Shown: in pieces, positions 42,510 through 51,228 of the stretch
Layout: each line of letters begins with the position of its first letter
Numbering within the stretch: position 1 is the first letter of the stretch
Assembly (NCBI GenBank): GCA_013178185.1
Contig: JABLXC010000029.1
Coordinates: 1 to 64,000 of the forward strand
Reading direction: 5' to 3'
DNA: 64,000 bases
Source of the DNA: Anaerolineae bacterium
GTDB taxonomy: Bacteria > Chloroflexota > Anaerolineae > Anaerolineales > Anaerolineaceae
The notes under the pieces: generated by a model
The model's input: the letters and a program-made list of their open reading frames with translations, nothing else
Told to the model about the DNA's origin: nothing
Database searches by the model: none
Translations under genes and position numbers: made by a program

Positions 42510-42858
42510 GTACCTGCCTCCATAATTGATGACTGCACAATACAAATAAGATAGCGCTATTTTGCCACAGCTAGATTAATAGAGGGTGAAAACCTTCACC
42601 CATCATGCCTCAAATATTCAAGGCATGGTAAATAATATCCTTATTGTCTGTTATTGTCCAGCAACTCAGAGCAGCAACAGGCGCCGCGCCTGAGTCGCGA
42701 TCCTTACGGTATGTCGAATGGCCATCTTGCCGTTTCGCCAGGAGCAACGGCGCGGCGCAGCCTCACAAAACGATGTTGAGTTCCAGCGCCCACAGGGTAT
42801 AATCATCGGGTGTCCAAATTCTCTGATGGGAGCGCGCAGAGAGAAAAAAGGAGGTCGC
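42510..42858. other. Intergenic region with two adjacent hairpins
   Basis: Between the divergent ccmE and the next small gene. GGGTGAA/TTCACCC (42584-42590 and 42595-42601, 4-base loop) is followed three bases later by CATGCCT/AGGCATG (42604-42610 and 42621-42627, 10-base loop). No T-run accompanies either on either strand, so they are more likely operators or leader RNA structure than terminators. Confidence 0.5.
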
Positions 42859-43122
42859 GTGGCTCGTCTTATCCCAGCTTCAGAACGAATTGCCCGGGCG
42901 CGGGCGTTGATCCAAAAAGCCCGTCTTCTTCCTCCGCCGGAAGATGCAGGCTGGCAGAATTTTTCCTACGTTGCCCAGGTCAAGGATCTGCTGCGCCAGG
43001 CCCGCGACCTGGTGAAATTTATCCCCGATTCCGCTGGCGCTTCTGCTGAGTTAAAAGCAGATGCAGCAAAGGTGATCCAGGAGACCGTACAGGCTGAGAA
43101 GGAAATCTTACATAAGTCATAA
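42859..43122 (+). CDS. Small helical protein, unknown function
   Basis: 87 residues from GTG 42859, a start fixed by AAAGGAGG five bases upstream. Entirely charged helical sequence (SERIARARALIQKARLLPPP, then VKDLLRQARDLVKFIPDSAG). No family recognised. It is 65 bp before a HAD phosphatase gene in the same direction. Confidence 0.65.
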   Translation: MARLIPASERIARARALIQKARLLPPPEDAGWQNFSYVAQVKDLLRQARDLVKFIPDSAGASAELKADAAKVIQETVQAEKEILHKS

Positions 43123-43187
43123 GTTTGAATGCGGGGTTTCTTTTACTCGCGGGGCGCATTGCAACCATCGCAGCGCGGAGCAGAATT

Positions 43188-43859
43188 GTGAAATACAAAC
43201 TCGTTATTTTTGATTTTGATGGCACCCTGGCCAATACTTTCCCCTGGTTTCTCAGCATTATGGATCAAATTGTTGATCGCTTTCAGCTTAAACGTCTTGA
43301 GAAGGAAAACCTGGATGATTTGAGAAGCCTGGATATTCACAGCTTGTTAAAAAGCCATGATATCCCTTTATGGAAAGTAGCCACAATTGGCCGCTATGTT
43401 CGAAAGCGGATGTCGGAAGATATTCACCAGATTGCATTGTTTCGGGGTGTGGATGACCTTTTGCAAGCGCTGTCGGATGCGGGTATCCAGTTAGCGCTCG
43501 TGAGTTCGAACACTTACCAGAACGTACGCGGCGTTCTCGGCGCCGAAAACGCCAGCCTGATCCGTTACTATGCCTGCGGCGTTTCCCTTTTTAAAAAACA
43601 GACGAAGTTCAAGCGCATTCTGCAGGAAAGCGGTATGCTCCCCAGCGAAGCGCTGTGCATCGGGGATGAAATCAGGGACCTTCAGGCAGCCAGCGCCGCA
43701 AAAATTTCGTTCGGGGCGGTCTCCTGGGGTTATACGAACATCGAGGCGTTGAAAGCTCTTTCGCCAATGGAAGTGTTTTACTCGATCGAGGAAATTTACG
43801 AGAAAATTGTCCAGCCGATGGTCGGCCGAGCCTTCCATGCGCCAGGTTTGCCAGGCTGA
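43188..43859 (+). CDS. HAD-superfamily hydrolase, phosphoglycolate-phosphatase-like
   Basis: 223 residues from GTG 43188. Motif I KLVIFDFDGTLANTFPWF, helical cap, motif II LALVSSNTYQNV, motif III Lys in KKQTKFKRILQESGM, and motif IV CIGDEIRDLQAASAAKISFG. Motif IV has DEIRD in place of the common DxxxD. The length and cap match PGP/Gph-type enzymes. The substrate is unknown. Confidence 0.85.
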   Translation: MKYKLVIFDFDGTLANTFPWFLSIMDQIVDRFQLKRLEKENLDDLRSLDIHSLLKSHDIPLWKVATIGRYVRKRMSEDIHQIALFRGVDDLLQALSDAGIQLALVSSNTYQNVRGVLGAENASLIRYYACGVSLFKKQTKFKRILQESGMLPSEALCIGDEIRDLQAASAAKISFGAVSWGYTNIEALKALSPMEVFYSIEEIYEKIVQPMVGRAFHAPGLPG

Positions 43860-43892
43860 TTGACCGTTCTCCTTTCTCTCTGCTCCTGAAAC

Positions 43893-45833
43893 TTACAAAG
43901 AAGTAGTCATCGCCTTGCTGGTTTGCCCCTTGCGAAACTGCGTCCGGTATAGGCGCGCATACAATCCGCCCCGCTCCAGCAAATCGGCGTGGCTGCCGCG
44001 TTCGGCCACCTGCCCTCGATCAATGACCAGGATCAGGTCGGCGGCCATGATGGTGCTCAGGCGGTGGGCGATGACGATGCTGGTGCGTTGCGCCATCACC
44101 CGCTTTAGCGCCTCCTGAATGAGCGCCTCAGAGGCGCTGTCCAGGCTGCTGGTGGCCTCATCCAGTACCAGGATGCGCGGGTCTTTGAGGATCACGCGCG
44201 CCAGCGCGATGCGCTGCTTTTCGCCGCCGCTCAGCCGGTAGCCGCGCTCGCCGACGATGGTATCGTAGCGGTCGGGCAGTTCGTTGATGAAGTCGTGGAT
44301 GTTTGCGCTCCGGCAGGCTTCTTCCAGCTCTGCCTGCGTCGCGTCGAGCCGGGCGTATAGCAGGTTCGTACGGATGGTATCGTGGAACAGGTAAGTCTCC
44401 TGGGTGACCATGCCGATCTGCGCCGAAAGAGAATCCAGCTTAACGCGCCGGAGGTCAATCCCGTCTATTAAGATCCTCCCGCTGCTGGGGTCGTACAGCC
44501 TGGGGATCAAGTAGGTCAAAGTGGTTTTTCCGGCTCCGCTGGGGCCCACCAGCGCCACCAGCATACCGGGCTCCACGCGGAAACTGACGTGTTCCAGTGC
44601 GTTGCCGCGTGCCTGGCTGCGGGGGGCGCTCTTCCCTTCGGCGTGCGGTGGCGCGCTCGAAAGCACCGCGGTGACATTGTCTATGCTGCCGTAGCGGTGC
44701 ACGTCGCTTAACAAGGCTTCGTCCCCTTTTTCGTACTTAAAAGAAACATCCTCGAACACGATCTCGCCGCGCACATCCTTCAACGCTACCGCGTCCGGCG
44801 CCTCAGGGATATCCACCGGCAGGTCAATCACTTCGAACACCCGCTCAAAACTGACCATTGAGGTGGCAAATTCGACCGGCATATTGGCCAGGTTTTGCAA
44901 CGCCCCGTACAGGTTCCCCAGGTAGGAGCCAAAAGCCACGATGGTGCCTACCGAAAAAGCGCCCTGGATGGCATAGTACCCACCCAGCCCGTAAACCAGA
45001 GCGGTGCCCACTGCGCTTAATAACCCGATGATGGCGAAGAAGATGGAGCCCGTCATGGCGCGCTGGATACCCAGGGAGCGTACCTGGCTGGCGCGCTCCC
45101 CAAACCGGTTCACTTCGAGCTGCTTGCGGCCGAACAGCTTCACCAGCAGCGCGCCGCCGATGTTGAGTGTCTCGCTCATCATGGCGTTCATCTGGGCGTT
45201 GGCTTCCATTTGCTTGCGGGCGATATCCCTCAATCGCTCTCCAAGCCTGCGGGTAGCATAGATGAACAGCGGCAAGACGATGACGCTGATCAGCGTCAGC
45301 CGCCATTCCAGGGTGAGCATGACCGCCAGCATGGCTGCCGCCTGGATGGTATTGGTGACGATCCCGACCAGGGTGTTGCTGATGGCGTTCTGCGCTCCGA
45401 CCACATCGTTGTTCAGTCGGCTCATCAATTCGCCGACTTTTGTGTTGGTGAAAAATCGCAGCGACATGCGTTGTAAGTTGGCGTATAACGCCATGCGCAG
45501 GTCGTAGATCACCCCTTCGCCGATCTCGGCGCTCAACCGCCTTTGGATGACGTGCAGCGCCCCACTGGCCACCGGGATTGCCAGCAGCCCAACTGCCAGT
45601 AGCGCCAGACGATGGACATTGCCGGTTGGAATGGTATGATCAATCAGGTCGCGCACGATCAATGGGGAGAGCAACATCAACCCCGTCGAACTCAGGATCA
45701 AAACCAGCGTCCCACCGATCAGATTGCGATAAGGGACGGCGTATCCCAAAACACGTTTCAACAGTGCCAGGGTTACTTTTGGCTTTTCATCCGGCAGGTT
45801 TGCCAGGCTTCGCAGCCCACCATGGTGGTGCAT
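43893..45833 (-). CDS. ABC exporter half-transporter (MsbA/MdlB-like)
   Basis: 646 residues. Six-helix exporter domain (about 25-330), then a nucleotide-binding domain with Walker A ALVGPSGAGKTTLTYLIP, signature YRLSGGEKQRIALARV, Walker B ILVLDEATSSLD and switch SIVIAHRLST. Between the A-loop region (VSFKYEKGDEALLSDV) and the core (GNALEHVSFRVEPG) there is an insert of about 35-40 residues including SAPPHAEGKSAPRSQARGNA, longer than normal at this position. It probably works as a homodimer exporting a lipid or drug. No substrate clue nearby. Confidence 0.92.
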   Translation of the reverse strand: MHHHGGLRSLANLPDEKPKVTLALLKRVLGYAVPYRNLIGGTLVLILSSTGLMLLSPLIVRDLIDHTIPTGNVHRLALLAVGLLAIPVASGALHVIQRRLSAEIGEGVIYDLRMALYANLQRMSLRFFTNTKVGELMSRLNNDVVGAQNAISNTLVGIVTNTIQAAAMLAVMLTLEWRLTLISVIVLPLFIYATRRLGERLRDIARKQMEANAQMNAMMSETLNIGGALLVKLFGRKQLEVNRFGERASQVRSLGIQRAMTGSIFFAIIGLLSAVGTALVYGLGGYYAIQGAFSVGTIVAFGSYLGNLYGALQNLANMPVEFATSMVSFERVFEVIDLPVDIPEAPDAVALKDVRGEIVFEDVSFKYEKGDEALLSDVHRYGSIDNVTAVLSSAPPHAEGKSAPRSQARGNALEHVSFRVEPGMLVALVGPSGAGKTTLTYLIPRLYDPSSGRILIDGIDLRRVKLDSLSAQIGMVTQETYLFHDTIRTNLLYARLDATQAELEEACRSANIHDFINELPDRYDTIVGERGYRLSGGEKQRIALARVILKDPRILVLDEATSSLDSASEALIQEALKRVMAQRTSIVIAHRLSTIMAADLILVIDRGQVAERGSHADLLERGGLYARLYRTQFRKGQTSKAMTTSL

Positions 45834-46046
45834 AAGAAAATTCCGTTCCTTTCAATTAAATTGCCTTTGGGCTTGCGTTTTGCCCCAGCCAAGAATACCA
45901 CAAAGCCAGGATCGTTTCGACCTCAATTTGATGATTTTTTCTTTGGGCGGCCGCAAAATAAGCGCCTGACCTGAAACGCCAAAAAGAAAAGCAGTCTTTG
46001 AAAAACAACCGGGAGAAAGTAGGTAAAATTAGAAGAGCCACGTGGC

Positions 46047-47045
46047 GTGCGAGAATTTCTGTCCCATCATAGAGAAGCGCCCCGGCTTAAGGGAGTCTTT
46101 ACATTGTCGCTTTTTCTCATCGTTACAGGTTTTCTTTTGTTGGTCCTCCTGGTGGCGGCCAATTACTTCTACACCGTGGGGATTGCCCGAGGTTCGAGCG
46201 CCATGGACGTTCTGGCTGCCAGAGACCCGCTATTTACCGGCGCGGATTTCGATAAGGACGAAGACCGCGAATGGTGGCGGCGCCAGCCGTTTGAGACGCT
46301 TGTCATCCGGTCGGCGGACGGCCTGGCGCTCAAAGGGGTTTATTTACCTGCCCCCATCCCATCGCTGAAAACAGTCCTCCTTTTTCATGGCTATCGGGGC
46401 GCAGCCCAAATGATGGCAGGCTTTGCCCGCTTTTACCACGATGAGCTGAACTGCAATGTCCTTTTGCCCGACGCCAGAGGGCATGGCGAAAGCCAGGGAC
46501 GTTATATTGGCATGGGGTGGGCTGACCGCCCCGATGTGTTGGGTTGGGTCCGAGAAGCTGAAAAGAAGGCCGGGCCGGGCGCCAAGATTGTGCTGGCGGG
46601 CGTCTCGATGGGCGGCGCGGTCGTGATGATGGCTGCCGGTGAGGAACTACCTTCCAGCGTCCGGTGTCTGATCGAAGACTGCGGCTATGATTCGGTGCAG
46701 AACGAATTCAAATACCAGCTCAAACGCCTGTACGGTCTTCCTGTCTTTCCCTTGCTGCCGATCGCAAGCCTGATCTGCAAACTGCGGGCTGGCTTCACCT
46801 TCGGCGAGGCTTCGTGCGTTGCGCAGTTAAAAAAAGCCAGGGTTCCGGTCTTGTTCATTCATGGAGCCGAGGATGATTTTGTGCCGCCGAACATGATGTG
46901 GTCTTGCTATGAGGCCTGCGCTTCGCCAAAGCGGTTTTGGCTGGCGCCAGGCGCTGGGCATGGGCTTTCCTTCCAAACCCAGCCCGAAGCGTATAAACGC
47001 ATCGTGGAGCAGTGGATGGCTGAGACGATGGATACCAGACCCTAA
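46047..47045 (+). CDS. Membrane-anchored alpha/beta hydrolase (COG1073-like)
   Basis: 332 residues from GTG 46047. One N-terminal helix (TLSLFLIVTGFLLLVLLVAA), then an alpha/beta-hydrolase core: oxyanion region LLFHGYRGAAQMMAGFARFY, nucleophile elbow LAGVSMGGAVVMMA (Ser), acid in VLFIHGAEDDFVP and His in APGAGHGLSF. The triad is complete. It resembles BEM46/COG1073 esterases. It ends in a terminator and stands alone. Confidence 0.85.
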   Translation: MREFLSHHREAPRLKGVFTLSLFLIVTGFLLLVLLVAANYFYTVGIARGSSAMDVLAARDPLFTGADFDKDEDREWWRRQPFETLVIRSADGLALKGVYLPAPIPSLKTVLLFHGYRGAAQMMAGFARFYHDELNCNVLLPDARGHGESQGRYIGMGWADRPDVLGWVREAEKKAGPGAKIVLAGVSMGGAVVMMAAGEELPSSVRCLIEDCGYDSVQNEFKYQLKRLYGLPVFPLLPIASLICKLRAGFTFGEASCVAQLKKARVPVLFIHGAEDDFVPPNMMWSCYEACASPKRFWLAPGAGHGLSFQTQPEAYKRIVEQWMAETMDTRP

Positions 47046-47078
47046 AGGCTTTTCAGAAACCTTTTAGGGTCTTATTTT
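47039..47078 (+). terminator. Intrinsic terminator after the hydrolase gene
   Basis: ACCCTAAAGG (47039-47048) pairs with CCTTTTAGGGT (47060-47070, one bulged T), followed by CTTATTTT. Confidence 0.7.
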
Positions 47079-47142
47079 ACACGTTTAGACATGCTATAAT
47101 TTTTTGCAAAGCCATGTTATGAGTATGAAATGGAGGTCTCTG

Positions 47143-47856
47143 ATGACATCTGCGACAGACCAAACCCCCGATGAGAAGAAGCGGATCGTGATCCGGCCGA
47201 ATGGGTCCTATCGTGTTGAGGGGAAAATCCCCCTGGTGCGCAAGACGCAGGTGGTTTCTGAATACGGCGAGCCGCTCACCTGGAAGAAAGAAGAGACCAT
47301 CGAGACAGGCGACCCTTATTTTCTCTGCCGTTGCGGTGGTTCCAAGAATAAACCTTTTTGTGACAGCAGCCACAAGACCAATGGTTTCGACGGCACTGAA
47401 ACTGCCGATACCAGGCCAACCAAAGACAGGCAGGTGGTTTTTGAAGGGGAGGGGATCGTCGTCAAGCGTGATCACTCCCTGTGCAGCGAAGCGGGCTTTT
47501 GCGGCTCGCGCTTCACCCATGTCGAACAGATGACCGCCAATACTGGCGATACCCAGGTGCGCTCGCTTGTGATGGCGATGATCGAACGCTGCCCTTCAGG
47601 GTCGTTTGCCTATTCCATCCAAAAGGGAGAACCGGATGTTGAACCGGATCTACCGCAACAGATCGCGGTCACAACCGAGATCACCTCGGATGGCCCCATT
47701 CCTGGGCCGTTGTGGGTGACGGGGAATATTCCCATAGAACGCTCCGACGGGCAGCCCTTTGAAACGCGCAACCGGGTGACGCTGTGCAACTGTGGGCGGT
47801 CGCGGCAGAAGCCGCTGTGCGACGGCACGCATCGAACGCCGGAAGAAAAAGCCTGA
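47143..47856 (+). CDS. CDGSH iron-sulfur protein with extra Fe-S domain
   Basis: 237 residues from ATG 47143, fixed by GGAGG six bases upstream. Two CDGSH motifs: LCRCGGSKNKPFCDSSH (CDSSH variant) in the first half and LCNCGRSRQKPLCDGTH near the end; each Cys3-His set binds a 2Fe-2S cluster. Between them HSLCSEAGFCGSRF and ERCPSGSFAY form a Fer4_19-like ferredoxin domain. Proteins of this three-part build are known in bacteria but their partners are unclear. Probably a cytoplasmic electron-transfer or redox-sensing protein. Confidence 0.9.
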   Translation: MTSATDQTPDEKKRIVIRPNGSYRVEGKIPLVRKTQVVSEYGEPLTWKKEETIETGDPYFLCRCGGSKNKPFCDSSHKTNGFDGTETADTRPTKDRQVVFEGEGIVVKRDHSLCSEAGFCGSRFTHVEQMTANTGDTQVRSLVMAMIERCPSGSFAYSIQKGEPDVEPDLPQQIAVTTEITSDGPIPGPLWVTGNIPIERSDGQPFETRNRVTLCNCGRSRQKPLCDGTHRTPEEKA

Positions 47857-47875
47857 AGTTGCCATCGGCTTTTTC
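47845..47875 (+). terminator. Possible intrinsic terminator after the CDGSH gene
   Basis: GAAAAAGCC (47845-47853) pairs with GGCTTTTTC (47867-47875). The stem is AU-rich and overlaps the stop codon. Confidence 0.5.
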
Positions 47876-48067
47876 ATAACCTGTAAATCGTTCAGGGCTT
47901 TTGGGCTGTCTTACAGCTTGCCGTTTGCGTGCAGCGATCTTCCCCTTGCCCTTCTTTGCTTTGGGCAAGGCGTTTGCCCCACGTCATGAAATAGATCAAA
48001 TCCTTCAGGCATGTTATGACGCCAGAAAACGGCTTTTTATGTGTGCCTGCAACAAGAGGAAATGGGC

Positions 48068-48973
48068 ATGAATCGATGGTTTGGCGGAATCGAAGCGGGT
48101 GGCACTAAGTTCATTTGCCTGGTCGGTGCGGGGCCCAACACGATTGTAGAAGAAATCCGCATCCCTACCACCACGCCCGTTGAGACCATCGGGCGGGCGC
48201 TGAAATTTTTTGAGCCGTACGCGCGACGCGGAGAACTGGCCGCCGTGGGGATCGCTTCCTTTGGGCCGGTGGATCTCAACCCTTCCTCCTCAACCTATGG
48301 TTGCATCACCACCACGCCGAAACCCGGCTGGGCGGGAGTGGACCTGCGCGGCCAGATCCATCGAGCTTTGCATCTGCCGGTGGCTTTCGATACCGATGTG
48401 AATGCCGCCGCCTTTGGCGAGCATACCTGGAACCCTGAAAATCACAGCCTGGAGAGCCTGGTCTATATGACGGTCGGCACCGGCATTGGGGTGGGGGTGA
48501 TCGCTAACGGGCGACCCTTACACGGCCTGCTGCACAGTGAGGCCGGTCATATGGCGGTTCCCCACGATATCAATCGTGACCCCTTCCCCGGCATTTGCCC
48601 CTACCACGGCGATTGCCTGGAGGGTTTGGCCTGCGGGCCAGCACTAGCCCGCCGCTGGGGCTGTCCTGCCGAAGCGCTACCCGCTGGGCATCCCGCCTGG
48701 GAACTGGAAGGGGAATACCTGGCGTTCGGCCTGGCGAACCTGGTCTATACCATCTCGCCCCAACGTATCGTTCTGGGTGGCGGGGTGGCGCAGCATCCCG
48801 ATTTACATGAAATCGTCCGTCGCCAGGTTCAGCGTATCCTCAACGGCTATCTTCGGTCCCCTCTCTTGCTCGAAAAGATGGATCAATACCTTGTCCCCCC
48901 TGCCCTGGGCAGCCGCTCCGGCGTCCTGGGCGCCATTGCCATGGCGAGGCAGGTCGCCGAACGGGGGGGTTGA
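48068..48973 (+). CDS. ROK-family fructokinase
   Basis: 301 residues from ATG 48068 (GAGG eight bases upstream). Phosphate-binding IEAGGTKFICLVG, IASFGPVDLNPSSSTYG, catalytic Asp in FDTDVNAAAFGEH, VYMTVGTGIGVGVI, and the structural zinc site GHMAV...CPYHGDCLEGLACGP. The sequence GIxxFGPxxLNxxSxxYG and the zinc loop are characteristic of the Bacillus YdhR/GmuE-type fructokinases. It phosphorylates fructose in the cytoplasm. No sugar transporter is adjacent. Confidence 0.9.
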   Translation: MNRWFGGIEAGGTKFICLVGAGPNTIVEEIRIPTTTPVETIGRALKFFEPYARRGELAAVGIASFGPVDLNPSSSTYGCITTTPKPGWAGVDLRGQIHRALHLPVAFDTDVNAAAFGEHTWNPENHSLESLVYMTVGTGIGVGVIANGRPLHGLLHSEAGHMAVPHDINRDPFPGICPYHGDCLEGLACGPALARRWGCPAEALPAGHPAWELEGEYLAFGLANLVYTISPQRIVLGGGVAQHPDLHEIVRRQVQRILNGYLRSPLLLEKMDQYLVPPALGSRSGVLGAIAMARQVAERGG

Positions 48974-49090
48974 AATTCAGCCCAAAAGTTTTTTATCGCA
49001 ATTCCCTGCTGAGCGAACCGCTTTCTCGAAAGGGTGACGACAGAATGAACCATCGCCAACCTGGCGATGATGGCGCGCCGATGAGGACGC

Positions 49091-49894
49091 TTATGCCCGT
49101 TCTTTTTGCACGTTTGATAGCAGAAGATAGGTGCAGAGGGCGGTGAGAAAGGCTAATGTGCCCCAAACCGGCAACTCGCCGGGCGCGGCCGCCGCGCCGC
49201 GTTGAATTGCAAGAAACGAGTTAACCGAGAGCACAATCAGATAAAGCGCGCTGAGGACGCTGGCAATTGGGGCAATCACATACCCCCATGCATTTCTCTG
49301 CCACAGCAGCAGGCCGCCCGAACCAAGCATCGTGACAATGAACGAGATGTCAATGGCAGCCACTACTTTGAAAGCTTCCGGCTCTATTGGCGTTGGTTTT
49401 GCCGCAAAGATGTAGGCCGCCCACATGATGAGCCAGACTGAAGCCAATCCAATACCAACAAAGGTGAGAAACCCGCCAATCATCCTGACGGGGGTTCTTT
49501 CTCTAAAGCTAGCCGTCAGAACAGCCAGGTCAATCCGAGGGATCGAGATCACCAGCAAGATACCTGACAGCGCCAGGCTGGCAACATAGATTGGAAAAAA
49601 TGCGTTAAGCGCTGCGCCAAACAGATAATAGGCATAATTGTAGAAGGCATAACCCAGCATCCCCAGCCAGAGGAGCTGTCCGCGGATAGAGCCGCGGTTT
49701 GCCAGGAGGATGGAGAGAATAAATAATGGCAGTGCGAGGAAGAGCGTCACCAGGTCGTTGCCAAACCAGGTAGCCTTGATCCACGCGACATCGCGGTACA
49801 AATGCGGAAGTAGCAATCCGAGAGCGGCTTGAATGAGCATTAACGCTGCAAGCGCGAATGAAAGCGGGTAAAGCGCATTTTTTCTTATCAACAT
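49091..49894 (-). CDS. Multi-pass membrane protein, unknown
   Basis: 267 residues with about eight hydrophobic helices (for example LSFALAALMLIQAALGLLLP, LLVISIPRIDLAVL, ALCTYLLLSNVQ). No charged catalytic pairs or family motif stand out. It is isolated, with about 300 bp of empty sequence upstream. Confidence 0.6.
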   Translation of the reverse strand: MLIRKNALYPLSFALAALMLIQAALGLLLPHLYRDVAWIKATWFGNDLVTLFLALPLFILSILLANRGSIRGQLLWLGMLGYAFYNYAYYLFGAALNAFFPIYVASLALSGILLVISIPRIDLAVLTASFRERTPVRMIGGFLTFVGIGLASVWLIMWAAYIFAAKPTPIEPEAFKVVAAIDISFIVTMLGSGGLLLWQRNAWGYVIAPIASVLSALYLIVLSVNSFLAIQRGAAAAPGELPVWGTLAFLTALCTYLLLSNVQKERA

Positions 49895-50199
49895 GCTTCT
49901 TTTCTCCTGATGTGGGTTGCAAAAGCTTGCCTGGATTCGTCAACCGCCGATTGATTGTATTGCGTTATGATACCCTGAAATTGCGTTACAGAATAAGTAA
50001 AACCTCATCAAACTCAGACTTCAGCCTGGTTCGAAAAGCAACCCGAGACTACAGACTTGCCTGAAGCGACTGACTCTGCACCGGCGGGCGGGCGCAACAT
50101 GGCGCTTCTCCCTTTGGCGACAGTCTTGTTGCCCTGACGCATTCGTTGGGGCGATGAAGGATCCTGGTCAGGCAGAAATGAAGGTGGATGACAATGAAA
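49895..50199. other. Intergenic stretch, nothing recognised
   Basis: About 300 bases between two same-strand membrane-protein genes. It includes a loose repeat of ATTGCGTTA (around 49970-49995) but no gene, RNA or terminator I can support. Confidence 0.35.
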
Positions 50200-50976
50200 T
50201 TATCCCGCCTGTTTTTTTCGCTGCGCGATTTGTTTTTTGAATAAGCCGATTGCAAGCAGGACGAGCACCAATCCGGCGGCGGCGTAACCCGCCGCGTTCA
50301 GAACCGGCAGGTTCTGCCAGCGCACCGAGATGCCCGCAAAAGCCCAGGCCAAAACAAGCAAATAGGCGATGTCAGCGCGGGTCGCGGCCATTGCCCCGGC
50401 GATGATCACCCCGGCTGCAAGCAAGATCAGCGTCCAGCTCAGGGGACTGACACCCCAGCCCTGCCAGCCGACATTTGACAACACGGCGGTGATGTTCGCG
50501 ATTGTCGCGACCGTGATCCAGCCCAGGTAAACGCTGAAGGGGATAGAGACTGCCCACTTTTCAACCGTGCTGAAGCGCACCCGTCCGATATCCAGCCGCA
50601 GGTAGATGGCCACCAGCGCAGCCAGGAGGGTGAACATCGCTATCAGCGTGAGCCCGTAGAACCCGTAATGCCAGAAGAAAATCCACGCCCCGTTGGCCAG
50701 GCTGCTCAGCGCCGCCAGCCAGCCGGTCTTACGCAGCAGCGGGTTGCTCCGCTTTGAGGGCAGGGCCTGGTACACGGTGTAGGCAAGCAGCCCGATGTAA
50801 ATGATCCCCCAGATGGAAAAAACATACCCGGCCGGCACAAAAAGCACATTGAAGCTGTCCGAAATTTCGCCGGTGGTGCGGCCGTTCAAAGGGATGCTGT
50901 TCGCCGCCCCGTTGGCGACAAGCGTGAAAATGGTAGTCAAAAGGACTGAAATCTGGCGTAAAATGTCTTTGTTCAT
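50200..50976 (-). CDS. TspO/MBR-related membrane protein
   Basis: 258 residues, about eight helices. The N-terminal half contains FVPAGYVFSIWGIIYIGLLA and NGAWIFFWHYGFYGL, resembling the 'PP.WVF...W..LY' and 'N..W...FF' signatures of tryptophan-rich sensory/TspO proteins, in a longer version than the five-helix canonical form. TspO binds porphyrins. The ligand here is unknown. Confidence 0.65.
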   Translation of the reverse strand: MNKDILRQISVLLTTIFTLVANGAANSIPLNGRTTGEISDSFNVLFVPAGYVFSIWGIIYIGLLAYTVYQALPSKRSNPLLRKTGWLAALSSLANGAWIFFWHYGFYGLTLIAMFTLLAALVAIYLRLDIGRVRFSTVEKWAVSIPFSVYLGWITVATIANITAVLSNVGWQGWGVSPLSWTLILLAAGVIIAGAMAATRADIAYLLVLAWAFAGISVRWQNLPVLNAAGYAAAGLVLVLLAIGLFKKQIAQRKKQAG

Positions 50977-51149
50977 CGTACTCTCTCCCTGTGTTCATTT
51001 TATGATCCTATGATACACAAATCCGAGAGAATTGTATATAGATTGTATAATCATGAGGGGCTGTTTTCTTCAAGATGTGGAATGAACGGTTGCGCAAAAC
51101 AAAGCATGATTGAAAAGAAATGATCCTCAGGTAAAGAAGCGGGGATAAC

Positions 51150-51177
51150 CTGACCGTTTTTTGGATTTCTGTATAAT
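51150..51177 (+). promoter_or_regulatory. Promoter of the signal-less BMP gene
   Basis: CTGACC (51150-51155), 16-base spacer, perfect TATAAT (51172-51177); start codon at 51229. Confidence 0.6.
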
Positions 51178-51228
51178 CGTATCTGTGGTAGAGAGAAGCA
51201 GAGGTAATAATTGTGGAGGGTATTCAAC

